From: an uncultured Bacteroides sp.
GTDB taxonomy: Bacteria > Bacteroidota > Bacteroidia > Bacteroidales > Bacteroidaceae
Direction of reading: 5' to 3'
DNA length: 64,000 nt
Assembly (NCBI RefSeq): GCF_963675905.1
Contig: NZ_OY780936.1
Location: 2,055,946-2,119,945, forward strand
The notes beneath the pieces are model-generated. The model saw only the letters and a program-made list of their open reading frames with translations. It did no database searches and was not told the origin of the DNA. Within the stretch, counting starts at the first letter, position 1; every line of letters begins with the position of its first letter. Shown piece after piece: positions 17,083 to 26,566 of this stretch. The position numbers were made by a program, and so were the translations under genes.

Positions 17083-18225
17083 CTATTTAAAGATACTGAG
17101 GTTCCATTGGTCATACCATTTCAAAACTGGTTTGCCATTTTCAAAGAGAATGGGCAGCCATATATAACGGGCATCGATAGGATGTTTAGGCGTCCACCGG
17201 TCGGCCATAAAGATATAAGCATCTTTCTTACCCTCTACCTTTTGAATAAAAGTGCTTTGAGAATGGAAAGTCAGTTTAGCATCATCTCCCACACAAGGAT
17301 TAGGATACTTTTTCCACGGTCCCCAGATATTTGTAGCAGAGAACATACGAGCCTCGTTAGGATCCCAGCCGGTACAACCAGAAGTAATCATCCAGTACAC
17401 GCCATCTTTCTTGAATATTGCTGGTGCTTCATTGTGTCCACTAGGGAAAATTCGGATATATTTTCCGGAGTGACCTAAATAATCGTCGGTCAATTCGGCA
17501 ATCTGAAGAGTCAGATTCTCTTCAGACGAGTAAATATGGTAAGCCTTTCCGTCATCGTCCACGTAAATTGTCATATCACGAGACATCTGCCCATCCTTTA
17601 AATCTCTTTTTGTAAACAAGCCATTATCAACAGCCTTGTACCATTGCGGAGTCCACCACTCTTTATAATCTTCAGTATTCAAAGAAAGCATCTTCTGTTC
17701 ATCCGTCATATTCATTGGATAGATTCCGGGATTGGAACGAAACGAACGAAGGAACTTATATGGTCCGGTTATCTTATTGCTCACAGCAACACCAACCCGT
17801 GCAGCAGCATATCCTTTTCCTTTAAGTTCCAGGTGAAACCACATCACAAACTTATTCGTCTTCTTATTATATACAACCTTAGGACGTTCAATAATACAAC
17901 CTTTTGTTATATCACTTTTCTCATCTTCTTCAACACTTAAAGCAATCCCCTGGTTTTTCCAGTTATAAAGATCGGAAGAAGAATAACAGGTTACTCCAAC
18001 TAAAGCACTACTGGTCTTTTCGCTTTTGAACTCTCCAAACCAATAATACTTACCCTGAAAATATAAAGTTCCACCTCCATGAGCATTAATATGAACACCT
18101 TTATCATCGGGCCATATCTTTCCCGGATAAAATGATTTATTTACTGCACCAACCTGAACACTGAAAAAGGCTACACAAGCCATTAAAACAGGAGTGATAA
18201 TTCTAAAAAGACTCTTATATCTCAT
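17083..18225 (-). CDS. Glycoside hydrolase family 43 (subfamily 24/34-like)
   Basis: The 380-residue protein has an N-terminal signal peptide (cleavage near residue 27). The five-bladed GH43 fold begins with INAHGGGTLYFQGKYYWFGE, where the usual catalytic-base Asp is not obvious. That pattern is known from exo-beta-1,3-galactanases of subfamily 24 and relatives. The catalytic-acid Glu is probably in SGHNEAPAIFKKDG (near 262). Further family blocks are ERPKVVYNKKTNKFVMWFHL and FHSQSTFIQKVEG. Likely role: trimming a beta-1,3-galactan backbone or side chains, in the periplasm or on the cell surface. It lies between the GH2 and GH16 genes of the PUL on the same strand. Confidence 0.87.
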   Translation of the reverse strand: MRYKSLFRIITPVLMACVAFFSVQVGAVNKSFYPGKIWPDDKGVHINAHGGGTLYFQGKYYWFGEFKSEKTSSALVGVTCYSSSDLYNWKNQGIALSVEEDEKSDITKGCIIERPKVVYNKKTNKFVMWFHLELKGKGYAAARVGVAVSNKITGPYKFLRSFRSNPGIYPMNMTDEQKMLSLNTEDYKEWWTPQWYKAVDNGLFTKRDLKDGQMSRDMTIYVDDDGKAYHIYSSEENLTLQIAELTDDYLGHSGKYIRIFPSGHNEAPAIFKKDGVYWMITSGCTGWDPNEARMFSATNIWGPWKKYPNPCVGDDAKLTFHSQSTFIQKVEGKKDAYIFMADRWTPKHPIDARYIWLPILFENGKPVLKWYDQWNLSIFK

Positions 18226-18536
18226 TAATTAAAATTTAAAGATTATACGCAAATATAGACTCTCAAATTATGTAAATGCACTAAAAATAGCTCTTTAAGT
18301 TCCGTTTTTAGCCTATTCACCAATACTTATACATAAAAGATGTATAATTCTAGTTCACTAAGTTATAAATTCCGGAAATCCTTATCTAGAAGGATATAGC
18401 AAAAGAAAAAGATAACTTATTTAACACAGAAATACGTACTAAAAGAAGAGGTTGCCAATGACAACAAGTATCAGGCAACCTCTGAAAGAAAGTTATTCTA
18501 AACCCTGGAAACAACTCAACTTAATAAACCGGATTC
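18226..18536. other. Gene-free gap inside the PUL
   Basis: The only structure is a 9-bp hairpin (GAGGTTGCC 18448-18456 with 18474-18482), followed leftward by a T/C-rich stretch. It is a weak terminator candidate after the GH16 gene, and GH43 may then need its own promoter. Confidence 0.5.
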
Positions 18537-19364
18537 CTATTTTTGCTGATAAATCCGCACGTAATCTATCTCATAGGTTAATGGAAATTTTGTTTGAGAA
18601 GGATCTCCCCCATTACGTCCTATTGCAAGATTCAAAAGCAAATATTGCGGTTGATGAAACGCATTACTACCATCCGCATTGATCGTTTTAGAAAGATCAA
18701 CCTCGTTCAATAATTCATCATCAAGATACAACCGGATAAAATCTTTATCCCAATCCATACGCCAGATATGAAATTTACTTGCCCAATCAGCATCTTTTTC
18801 TGTAAAATGGCTCAAGGGTTTATTCGAACCATCCCACTTAGCTTTCCATCTTACATTTGTTCCCCACGCAGCATTGGCCAATATTGAAGGAACATTGTTT
18901 ATTCGATAAAATTCCATCAAGTCAACTTCACCGTTTGACGGCCATTCCTTATCTTTGCCTAAAGTCCAGATTGCAGGCCATGATCCGCATGCTGTAGGTA
19001 TTTTGGCTCTAACCTCAACACGTCCGTATAAGAATTCCTTTTTACCCTGGGTATTTATAGAAGAAGATGTATATTCTGCATACTCTCTTGACGTTTTCCA
19101 GTTTGCATCACCTTTCTTATATTCAGGATTCAGGACTTTTTCTCTACGTGCTTCTATAACTAAAACACCTTTTTTGCAATATGCGTTTTTATCCTGATAC
19201 CACTGTAACTCTTCATTACGGGCAAATCCTTTCTCAAAGCTCCATAATTTTTCATTGGGCTTTCCTTTATCATTAAATTCTTCGCTCCATACCAGCTTCC
19301 ACTTTTGTCCAAAAGCTAAAGTTGGAACAAAAAGGCATAGCAATAAAAGTTTATACATTTTCAT
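18537..19364 (-). CDS. Glycoside hydrolase family 16 endo-beta-1,3-glycanase
   Basis: The 275-residue protein has a short signal peptide (MKMYKLLLLCLFVPTLAFGQ) and a single GH16 beta-jelly-roll domain. The catalytic beta-bulge motif ExDxxE is in NGEVDLMEF (near residue 145): nucleophile, helper Asp and acid/base are all present. Substrate-cleft blocks are ARNEELQWYQDKNAYC and SWPAIWTLG. The spacing ExDxxE is that of laminarinases and beta-1,3-galactanases. I chose the ATG at 19364 because the longer ORF adds a non-signal-like stretch. It is paralogous to the next gene upstream; the two catalytic domains align throughout. Confidence 0.9.
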   Translation of the reverse strand: MKMYKLLLLCLFVPTLAFGQKWKLVWSEEFNDKGKPNEKLWSFEKGFARNEELQWYQDKNAYCKKGVLVIEARREKVLNPEYKKGDANWKTSREYAEYTSSSINTQGKKEFLYGRVEVRAKIPTACGSWPAIWTLGKDKEWPSNGEVDLMEFYRINNVPSILANAAWGTNVRWKAKWDGSNKPLSHFTEKDADWASKFHIWRMDWDKDFIRLYLDDELLNEVDLSKTINADGSNAFHQPQYLLLNLAIGRNGGDPSQTKFPLTYEIDYVRIYQQK

Positions 19365-19455
19365 ATCTGTATTATTATACTTTTTCATGTTATTCACTAA
19401 TAAATAAAAAACTAACACCTAAGAAAACGTTAATCATTACTCAAAAAATCTATGT

Positions 19456-20853
19456 TCACAATTTCTTTTGATATACCCGAACATAATCAATCATATATTG
19501 CATAGGAAAAACATCATCAGCAGGTGTGCCCCCATTAGCACCAATAGCCAGGTTTAACAATATATATTGCTTTTGCTTAAATGGCCATGTGTAATTTGCA
19601 GCAGATCCATTCTGTGTTTGAGACTGTTTTGTGGTATTATACAAAACATCATCTACATATAGATCTATTTCATCTTCATTCCAATCCATACGCCAAACGT
19701 GGTATTTCTTTGCCCAATCAGGATCCTTAGCTGTAAAATCAGAGAACTTTGTCTTTATTGAATTCCACTGGGCAGTCCATGCTTTATCTGTTCCCCATGC
19801 TGTATTAGCTAGGATATAAGGTTCACCACCTATCAGATAATATTCCAGCAAATCAATTTCACCGCATGATGGCCAATCGTACCAATTTCCAAGTGTCCAT
19901 ATTGCCGGCCAGGCACCTTTCCCTGTCGGAATCTTTGCTCTTACTTCCAGACGTCCGTATTGGAAATCGAACTTACTGTGAGTAGTCATCGAAGTAGAAG
20001 TGTACTCTGCATATTGGCGACTTGTTTTCCAACTGGAACTACCTGCCACATAATTAGGATTCAGCACTCTTTCTTTTTTTCCTGTAATTACTAAAGCACC
20101 ATCTTTACATTGAGCATTATCCGACTGATACCATTGCAGTTCTTCATTACGAACAAAGCCTTTTTCAAAAGTCCAGTTATTTGAATCAGGAGCACTGTTA
20201 GAATTAAATTCATCACTCCAAATCAGTTGCATGCCATCCTTCTCACTCTCAGGCATAGCCGGATCTGGTTTTGTTTCATCGAAATCGGCAAACTTAAATA
20301 CCAGCATTAAAGAATTTACTTTCTTATTTATTGTATAAGAAGTTGAGTTCTGAATCTTAACCGGCAAAACAAATTTTCCGTTTCTTCTTACAATATCATC
20401 AGCCAGCAATTTATCTTTATGAATGGTTACAGTCAAGGAAGAACCTTCTTTTTCGCCGGCTTTCATTGAAAGCTGATTAGACGATAATTCGTAATAACTG
20501 TCTGGTAGAAGTTGCGCCTTTTCATACAAGCTGCCTTTCTCTGCATTACTTATTAAAGTGGCTAATGAATCCTTATCAATCATCAGGTCAACATTAACAT
20601 CCTTATCGGCAACTCTATTCTGATACAACGCAAGATTCAAATTAACAACTGTATCTTTTTTCTCAGAAGAGGCAATTTTCATTGATATGGCAGCATCGGA
20701 ACCATTCCAACAATCGGCAGATTGTTTCAAACAAAGCAATGATGTATCTACATTATCTGTTGCAAGGTTATCATTGTCACTGCATGCAGAAAATGTAGAT
20801 ACTATCGCAGCCATTGAAATGACTGCGATAATATTTATAAAAGTTTTTTTCAT
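19456..20853 (-). CDS. GH16 lipoprotein with N-terminal DUF1735-type domain
   Basis: The 465-residue protein has a lipobox (TFSAC, Cys at 24), so it is probably a surface lipoprotein. Residues about 40-170 resemble the DUF1735 adhesin-like domain seen in SGBPs and PUL enzymes. Residues about 215-465 are a GH16 domain with ARGININE-free motif block RNEELQWYQ and the catalytic GEIDLLEYY (near 333). The surface placement suggests it makes the first endo-cut in the polysaccharide before import, while the other GH16 acts in the periplasm; this division is inference. It follows the discoidin-domain lipoprotein gene after 15 nt and shares its transcript. Confidence 0.9.
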   Translation of the reverse strand: MKKTFINIIAVISMAAIVSTFSACSDNDNLATDNVDTSLLCLKQSADCWNGSDAAISMKIASSEKKDTVVNLNLALYQNRVADKDVNVDLMIDKDSLATLISNAEKGSLYEKAQLLPDSYYELSSNQLSMKAGEKEGSSLTVTIHKDKLLADDIVRRNGKFVLPVKIQNSTSYTINKKVNSLMLVFKFADFDETKPDPAMPESEKDGMQLIWSDEFNSNSAPDSNNWTFEKGFVRNEELQWYQSDNAQCKDGALVITGKKERVLNPNYVAGSSSWKTSRQYAEYTSTSMTTHSKFDFQYGRLEVRAKIPTGKGAWPAIWTLGNWYDWPSCGEIDLLEYYLIGGEPYILANTAWGTDKAWTAQWNSIKTKFSDFTAKDPDWAKKYHVWRMDWNEDEIDLYVDDVLYNTTKQSQTQNGSAANYTWPFKQKQYILLNLAIGANGGTPADDVFPMQYMIDYVRVYQKKL

Positions 20854-20868
20854 AGTAACTGCAAAGGA

Positions 20869-21768
20869 CTAATCCTTTTCGTCTGTTTCAGGATTAAATA
20901 CATTCAGTTTTACATCGTATATTGCAAATTCTGCCATATTGAAATACTTAGTATTTCCAGTGGTAGCAATTACATTAAAACGGAAATAGGTAAACTTTTT
21001 ACCTGGAGCAACATAGCTTGATGTATACTCTGAACTTGCAGCACTTGGCAAACCAGAAAGGGTTGTTACAGTTTCCCAATTCTGACCATCATTGCTTATC
21101 TGTAATTCAACACTACTTGGTCTTGCAGATGTTCCCGAATTGTTTCGATTCATGTAATAAATCAAAAAGTTTTCATGAGCCTCATTTAAGTTTATCTGGA
21201 TATATTGAGGCAATGGAATTTGAGGAGAGCTCCATCTTGTATGGAAGAAAGTTCCTGAATTTCCGTCAAGAAGATTCTTTATTGGACCCTCTGATGGTTC
21301 CTGCGCATTAGTACTTAATTGAGTGTCGGTAAGAGTTATTTTTGTCTTTTCAGCAACAGTAGTAACTGACGGAGCTGCTCCAGAAGTTGCCTCAACAATA
21401 TTTATATCTCCACCTTCTTTTGCTGAATTAAACGTCTGGAAATAAAATTTATATGCTCCATAACGGGCTCTTGTATTACTAATAAGCATCTCGGTAGTAC
21501 CTTTCGATGCTATTTTATATACATCCTTCTTTTGTAACGGATCATAATATTTTATCTGCAAATAAGCAAAATCTCCAGCTGGAGCCTGCCATTTAAGTTT
21601 TATTTGTCCAGGTAATGCCTCCGGCTGAACTGTTTTAGCATCAATAGAAGCAGGAACACTGGTATACCCAACTAATTCAAATTGCTCAATTTTATCATCA
21701 CATGCATTCATTAGCAGAAGAAAAATTACTGCTAATGAATATATAAATTTTAGTTTCATGGTTTTCAT
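20869..21768 (-). CDS. Surface glycan-binding lipoprotein with F5/8 type C (discoidin) domain
   Basis: The 299-residue protein has a lipobox (MNACDD, Cys near residue 23). Residues about 35-130 look like a fibronectin-III/DUF4998-type beta domain (LPGQIKLKWQAPAGDFAYLQ). Residues about 150-290 match the discoidin/CBM32 fold (IKNLLDGNSGTFFHTRWSSP, QYIQINLNEAHENFLIYYMN). No catalytic residues are seen, so it probably binds polysaccharide at the cell surface as the SGBP of this PUL. It lies 25 nt after the SusD gene and 15 nt before the GH16 lipoprotein gene. Confidence 0.8.
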   Translation of the reverse strand: MKTMKLKFIYSLAVIFLLLMNACDDKIEQFELVGYTSVPASIDAKTVQPEALPGQIKLKWQAPAGDFAYLQIKYYDPLQKKDVYKIASKGTTEMLISNTRARYGAYKFYFQTFNSAKEGGDINIVEATSGAAPSVTTVAEKTKITLTDTQLSTNAQEPSEGPIKNLLDGNSGTFFHTRWSSPQIPLPQYIQINLNEAHENFLIYYMNRNNSGTSARPSSVELQISNDGQNWETVTTLSGLPSAASSEYTSSYVAPGKKFTYFRFNVIATTGNTKYFNMAEFAIYDVKLNVFNPETDEKD

Positions 21769-21793
21769 CTTTTAATAATTTAATAATACCTGA

Positions 21794-23482
21794 TTACCAA
21801 CCTGGATTTTGAGTAAGATTAGGATTCTTTCTTATCTCAACATCCGGAATAGGGAATAAATACATCTTATCATCCCAGATACGATTCTTTATAACACGGT
21901 TATAAGTATAATTATTATTATCTTTTGAAATCTCCATTCTAACAATACTCTTAAACTTATCACCTTCTTTCCAGCGACGTACATCCCAGAAACGATGTCC
22001 TTCGAAAGCTAACTCAACCATACGTTCGCGTTCGTACTTTTTCAAGAAATCAGCATTTGATAATCCAGCAGGGAATGCAGGCATCTTAACGTCTTCACGA
22101 TTCCGGATAACATTAACGGCATCTTTAGCAGACATTGTAAATTGTTCATCTGTTGCATCTGCCGAACCTAAATATTTAAATACAGCCTCAGCATAATTTA
22201 AATAAAACTCGCCTAATCTGAAAGTAATCCAGTTGTGTCGTTTTCCACCACTGCTATTTTGAGCACTGATATCAATAGTTCCATCCAAATATTTCTTCAG
22301 GTAATATCCTGTTGGAGTAGCGCCAGATATAGGCAAACCATTTCTACCTCCAATATATGTCTCTAAAAGATTTGCATTTGTGCTAGGCCATTTCTCTCCA
22401 TTAACAGCAACGGTCATACTTAATCGTGGGTCTCTGTTTGTATATGGTTTTTGAGGATCATAACCACTTTCAGTTTCATTCCATGCCTTTCCGGTTGTTT
22501 TCATTTCATAAGCATCAACCAAAGTTTGTGTAGGACAGTTTCCTGAATTACCATTTTCCATACCAACAGGGAAATTTGTTGTTTCCGGAGAGTTAGTATC
22601 ACCTATTCTTCTAACAAAAATCATTTCTGAAGCTTTCCAGTTATCAGTTCCCCACAAAGCTGAATATTTGCCAAGCTTAATGCTGTTCTGACTACAATAA
22701 TCAATAACGGCCTTGCTAGCTTCGGCAGCCTTTTTCCATAAAGCCAAGTCATTATTTGCATTAAATAAAGGACTTGCCTGATATAAAAGAGTTCTTGCCT
22801 TCAATGCCAAAGCCATACCACGAGTTACACGACCTGTTTCAACACTACCTATTGTTGATGCATCTTCTTTTAAATCATTGTAGTTTATAGGTAATTTATC
22901 AGCAACAGCATCACATTCGTCTGTTATAAATTGGAAAACGGTCGCAGCCGGAGTCCTTTCTAATTTATTAGCCTCATCTTCTGTAAGAACATTTGTTGTA
23001 AATGGTATATCCCCATAAGCTCTCACTAATAAGAAATAATAATAAGCACGTAACAGACGGACTTCATACTGATAACGATTGAAACGATTCATCTGTGCCT
23101 GATAGTCTTTATCAAACTTAAGCTCAGAGAAATCAGCATTCGGGAATTCTTTCAGATAGTAGTTTGCTTCTCTAATAGCCTTGTAATATCCCCATAATGA
23201 ATATGAGTTAAGTGGTCCCCATGATCCATTATAATAATCATGAATATTAGACCATGACCATGCATATTCAGATTCATCACATGCAGAACTGAATGAACCA
23301 CTTGATGGCAGATCAGAATCAAGAGAACTATATATATTAGTAACAAAGCCACTTGTACGGCCAAAGTCTGTAAAGACATAGTCTTTACCATATACTGTAT
23401 ACTCATGATAGTTCATTTCATCAGTACAAGATGAAAGAGCAAGTACACAACCTAAGCCTATGAATATATTTTTTAATTTCAT
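21794..23482 (-). CDS. SusD/RagB-family nutrient-binding outer membrane lipoprotein (second pair)
   Basis: The 562-residue protein has a lipoprotein signal (LALSSC, Cys near residue 19) and the SusD helical TPR scaffold. Family blocks are visible: NRYQYEVRLLRAYYYFLLVR, then LKARTLLYQASPLFN and RLGEFYLNYAEA. The C-terminus RERMVELAFEGHRFWDVRRW and the final IRKNPNLTQNPGW are canonical. It caps the SusC barrel encoded 33 nt upstream and captures oligosaccharide at the outer membrane. Its length fits the family. Confidence 0.95.
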   Translation of the reverse strand: MKLKNIFIGLGCVLALSSCTDEMNYHEYTVYGKDYVFTDFGRTSGFVTNIYSSLDSDLPSSGSFSSACDESEYAWSWSNIHDYYNGSWGPLNSYSLWGYYKAIREANYYLKEFPNADFSELKFDKDYQAQMNRFNRYQYEVRLLRAYYYFLLVRAYGDIPFTTNVLTEDEANKLERTPAATVFQFITDECDAVADKLPINYNDLKEDASTIGSVETGRVTRGMALALKARTLLYQASPLFNANNDLALWKKAAEASKAVIDYCSQNSIKLGKYSALWGTDNWKASEMIFVRRIGDTNSPETTNFPVGMENGNSGNCPTQTLVDAYEMKTTGKAWNETESGYDPQKPYTNRDPRLSMTVAVNGEKWPSTNANLLETYIGGRNGLPISGATPTGYYLKKYLDGTIDISAQNSSGGKRHNWITFRLGEFYLNYAEAVFKYLGSADATDEQFTMSAKDAVNVIRNREDVKMPAFPAGLSNADFLKKYERERMVELAFEGHRFWDVRRWKEGDKFKSIVRMEISKDNNNYTYNRVIKNRIWDDKMYLFPIPDVEIRKNPNLTQNPGW

Positions 23483-23515
23483 ATTAATACTTTTTTCTGT
23501 TTATTGAATAAATCC

Positions 23516-26500
23516 TTAAAAGCCAAGAGATAGCCCAAAATTCACAGAACGTGTTGCAGGATATGATACTCCCATTGCTTCAGGATCACTGACGTCAATC
23601 TTATCAAAGCATAGCAAATCAATTCCTCTCACATAAAATTTAGCATTCTTAATCTTTATTCTTTCTAAGAATGAAGCTGGTAACTTATAATAGATTTCAC
23701 AGTTACGTAATTTTAAGAATGAACGATCGGCCATCCAAACAGAACTTGTTTTTAAGTTATTATCTACAGCTTCTGTTGTTAAACGAGGGAAACGGGCATT
23801 TGGATTTTCAGCGCTCCATCTGTTAGCATAATAATAATTAGATATAGTAGAGTTACCAACCAAAGGTTGATAAACGCTTGTAGTTCCCAATATTGCAGTG
23901 TAGTTACCTACCCCCTGGAATAAAGCATTAAAACCTAAACCTTCCCATTCCAAACCTAAATTGAATGAATAATAAATTTCAGGAACGGTTGAATTATATC
24001 CCATAGCAACAAAGTCGTTGTTATTAATAACGCCATCATTATTCTGATCTTTATATTTTATATCACCCGGTTTCACCTGACCAAATTGTTGTGTTGGACT
24101 GTTATTTATATCTGCCTGATCAACAAAATATCCGGTAGCTTGCAAACCAAATATTTGTCCTACCGACTTACCTGTTGAGCGCAAATAATCATAAGCCTGA
24201 GGAGCTTCCAGCTGTTCTTTTATCTTGTTTTTAGAAAGAGTAAACTTACCTCCAAGAGTTAAAGTGAAATCGCCGATATTTTTGTTGTAATCAGCTCCAA
24301 TCTCAGTACCCCAGCTATCAACAATTCCTGCATTTTTATAAGAATTGGATGCACCCAGTACTGAAGAGTTCTTTCCTGAAGTGTTAACCCAAATATCAGA
24401 ACGTCTTTCATAGAAACCATCGATAGTCAAAGTAAGTCCATTAAACAGACCTGCATCTAAACCAAGATTATACTTATGAGCTTTTTCAGTTGTACCATTC
24501 AAAGAAGGTAAAGTTCCTTCCTGCCAGCTGCCATCATTACTAAAGTTATCTCTTATAGGATAACCACCACCACCTGTGACTGTTTCATTCCAATAACCGT
24601 TATAAGGAATATTGTCTGTACTTAAGATTCCCCATGAAGCACGAAGCTTTAAGAAATCAACCCAGTTTACATTCTTCATAAAGTCTTCATTAGACATAAC
24701 CCAAGCTAATCCAACTGTTGGAGAAAGATGCCATTTACTATTTGTTTCAAGAACATTAGAAGCAGAGTTCATCAATGTAAAATCAGCATAATAGCGATTT
24801 TTGTATCCATAATGAGTATACCAAGCTAAATTCTGATGATAGAAAGTCTGGTTTACCCCCTTTGCATTATCATATTTATATGAATACATCAACATTGTAT
24901 ATAAGTTGTGTGAACCAATCTGACGTTGATAATCCAAATTTGCCTGAAAATTGAATGAACGATATTGCCAGTCCAATTTACTATCACCACTCATTTCACT
25001 ATCAGAACCACCTGTGTAAGAACTATATGTTGCAGGGGCATCATTCAACCAACTTGAAACCCTTTGGCTACCATATTTATATTCTTTGGAATGGTTTTCC
25101 CAATATGAAGCGATATTATCATATCCTATACGGATATTACCTCCCAATCCTTTTACAAAATCAGAAAGATCTTGCTTTAATGCCATATCGGCATATAATG
25201 CACGGGTATGTCCTTTGGTATAACCACGCGCCTGAGTCAAAGCCACTGGGTTATAATAACCATTCCATGTAGCATTACCTCCCCAAAGTCCATCTTGAGT
25301 TTTAATAGGGAATGCAGCAGAAGGAACTGTATAAAGCTTTGAAATAATATTATCAGAACCTAATCCGGGACGACTGAATTCATTCAATACTCCCATAATA
25401 TTAGCTTGCATCCTGGTATTAGGAGACAAATCCATATCCAGGTTTGTTCTGAAATTACCTTTCGAGAATTTTTCCTGAGTAGAATAACCAACATTCTTAT
25501 TTGAATTAGCAATAAAACCTTGGTTAGCCTGCAAATTCATCATTGTATAATAACGCATTCTGGTACTACCGCCACGGAAACTTAATGTTGCAATATCTGA
25601 AGCTCCAGTATTTCTGAATGTTTCTTTCCACCAATCTACATTTGGATATAAATAAGGATACTGTCCACTCTTAAATGCATTTAATTCATTCTGCGAATAA
25701 CGAACAGTCTTACCATCATTTGTCAATGCTTCATTCAAAGCACTGGCATAAGTATAAGCATCGGCCATTTCCGGTTTGCGAACTTGCCAGTCAATAGCAT
25801 GATCATAACTGAAACTTATTTCTCTTGATTTGTATTTACCACGTTTAGTAACAATGTTCAGAACACCATTCACTCCTTTATATCCATATAAAGCCAAAGC
25901 CGCAGCATCTTTTAAAACATTTACTGACTCAACTTCTTCCGGAGTAATGTAATTCAAAACATTCCAGTTATTGTCACGTTCCAATCCATCAACCACAACC
26001 AATATACCATTATTTCCGTTAAGGGTTTTCAGTCCTCTGATATACATAGCTGATTTCTGATCCCAGGTAGCACCTGTTCTCTGCATATTAGTTAATCCTA
26101 AAACGTTACCGTATAAAGAATTACCGATAGTTAATGCAGAACGTTTGTTTATACTTTCAGAATTGGCTGTTGAAACAGATCCTGTAGACTCAGCCAATGC
26201 TTGTCCCAAACCGAAACCATAATTAACTTTTCCTGTAGAAAAATCCATCACCACTGTTACAGACTTACCAGAGTCTACTACCGGATACATTTTTACGGCA
26301 TCATCAGCTGTCTGAATCTTCAATACATTTTCTTTGCTAGCCATGATTTCGAATTTACCATCCTTATCAGTAGCTACCTTAATAAACGGATTGTTCACGA
26401 TTGAAACTAACGCACCCGATACAGGATTTCCCAGCGGATCTATAACCCTGCCAGTCACATTATTTTCATTCTGCGCCCAACTATTTAAACTTGCACATGC

Positions 26501-26533
26501 AAATATTGCTAAAGCTATTATTTTATTTTTCAT
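23516..26533 (-). CDS. SusC/RagA-family TonB-dependent transporter (second pair)
   Basis: The 1005-residue outer membrane protein has a signal peptide at 1-20, then a carboxypeptidase-regulatory-like domain (VTGRVIDPLGNPVSGALVSI), a plug domain with a divergent hatch (MYIRGLKTLNGNNGILVVVD; NVLKDAAALALYGYKGVNGV), and a 22-strand barrel ending in SVNFGLSLGF. It is on the short side for SusC-like proteins. The first part of the plug (SESINKRSALTIGNSLYGNV) shows the pattern of SusC group members that pair with larger SusDs. It imports glycans into the periplasm with energy from TonB-ExbBD, which lie elsewhere. Confidence 0.95.
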   Translation of the reverse strand: MKNKIIALAIFACASLNSWAQNENNVTGRVIDPLGNPVSGALVSIVNNPFIKVATDKDGKFEIMASKENVLKIQTADDAVKMYPVVDSGKSVTVVMDFSTGKVNYGFGLGQALAESTGSVSTANSESINKRSALTIGNSLYGNVLGLTNMQRTGATWDQKSAMYIRGLKTLNGNNGILVVVDGLERDNNWNVLNYITPEEVESVNVLKDAAALALYGYKGVNGVLNIVTKRGKYKSREISFSYDHAIDWQVRKPEMADAYTYASALNEALTNDGKTVRYSQNELNAFKSGQYPYLYPNVDWWKETFRNTGASDIATLSFRGGSTRMRYYTMMNLQANQGFIANSNKNVGYSTQEKFSKGNFRTNLDMDLSPNTRMQANIMGVLNEFSRPGLGSDNIISKLYTVPSAAFPIKTQDGLWGGNATWNGYYNPVALTQARGYTKGHTRALYADMALKQDLSDFVKGLGGNIRIGYDNIASYWENHSKEYKYGSQRVSSWLNDAPATYSSYTGGSDSEMSGDSKLDWQYRSFNFQANLDYQRQIGSHNLYTMLMYSYKYDNAKGVNQTFYHQNLAWYTHYGYKNRYYADFTLMNSASNVLETNSKWHLSPTVGLAWVMSNEDFMKNVNWVDFLKLRASWGILSTDNIPYNGYWNETVTGGGGYPIRDNFSNDGSWQEGTLPSLNGTTEKAHKYNLGLDAGLFNGLTLTIDGFYERRSDIWVNTSGKNSSVLGASNSYKNAGIVDSWGTEIGADYNKNIGDFTLTLGGKFTLSKNKIKEQLEAPQAYDYLRSTGKSVGQIFGLQATGYFVDQADINNSPTQQFGQVKPGDIKYKDQNNDGVINNNDFVAMGYNSTVPEIYYSFNLGLEWEGLGFNALFQGVGNYTAILGTTSVYQPLVGNSTISNYYYANRWSAENPNARFPRLTTEAVDNNLKTSSVWMADRSFLKLRNCEIYYKLPASFLERIKIKNAKFYVRGIDLLCFDKIDVSDPEAMGVSYPATRSVNFGLSLGF

Positions 26534-26566
26534 ATCAATTCGTTATTTAAGTCAATATACATGTTG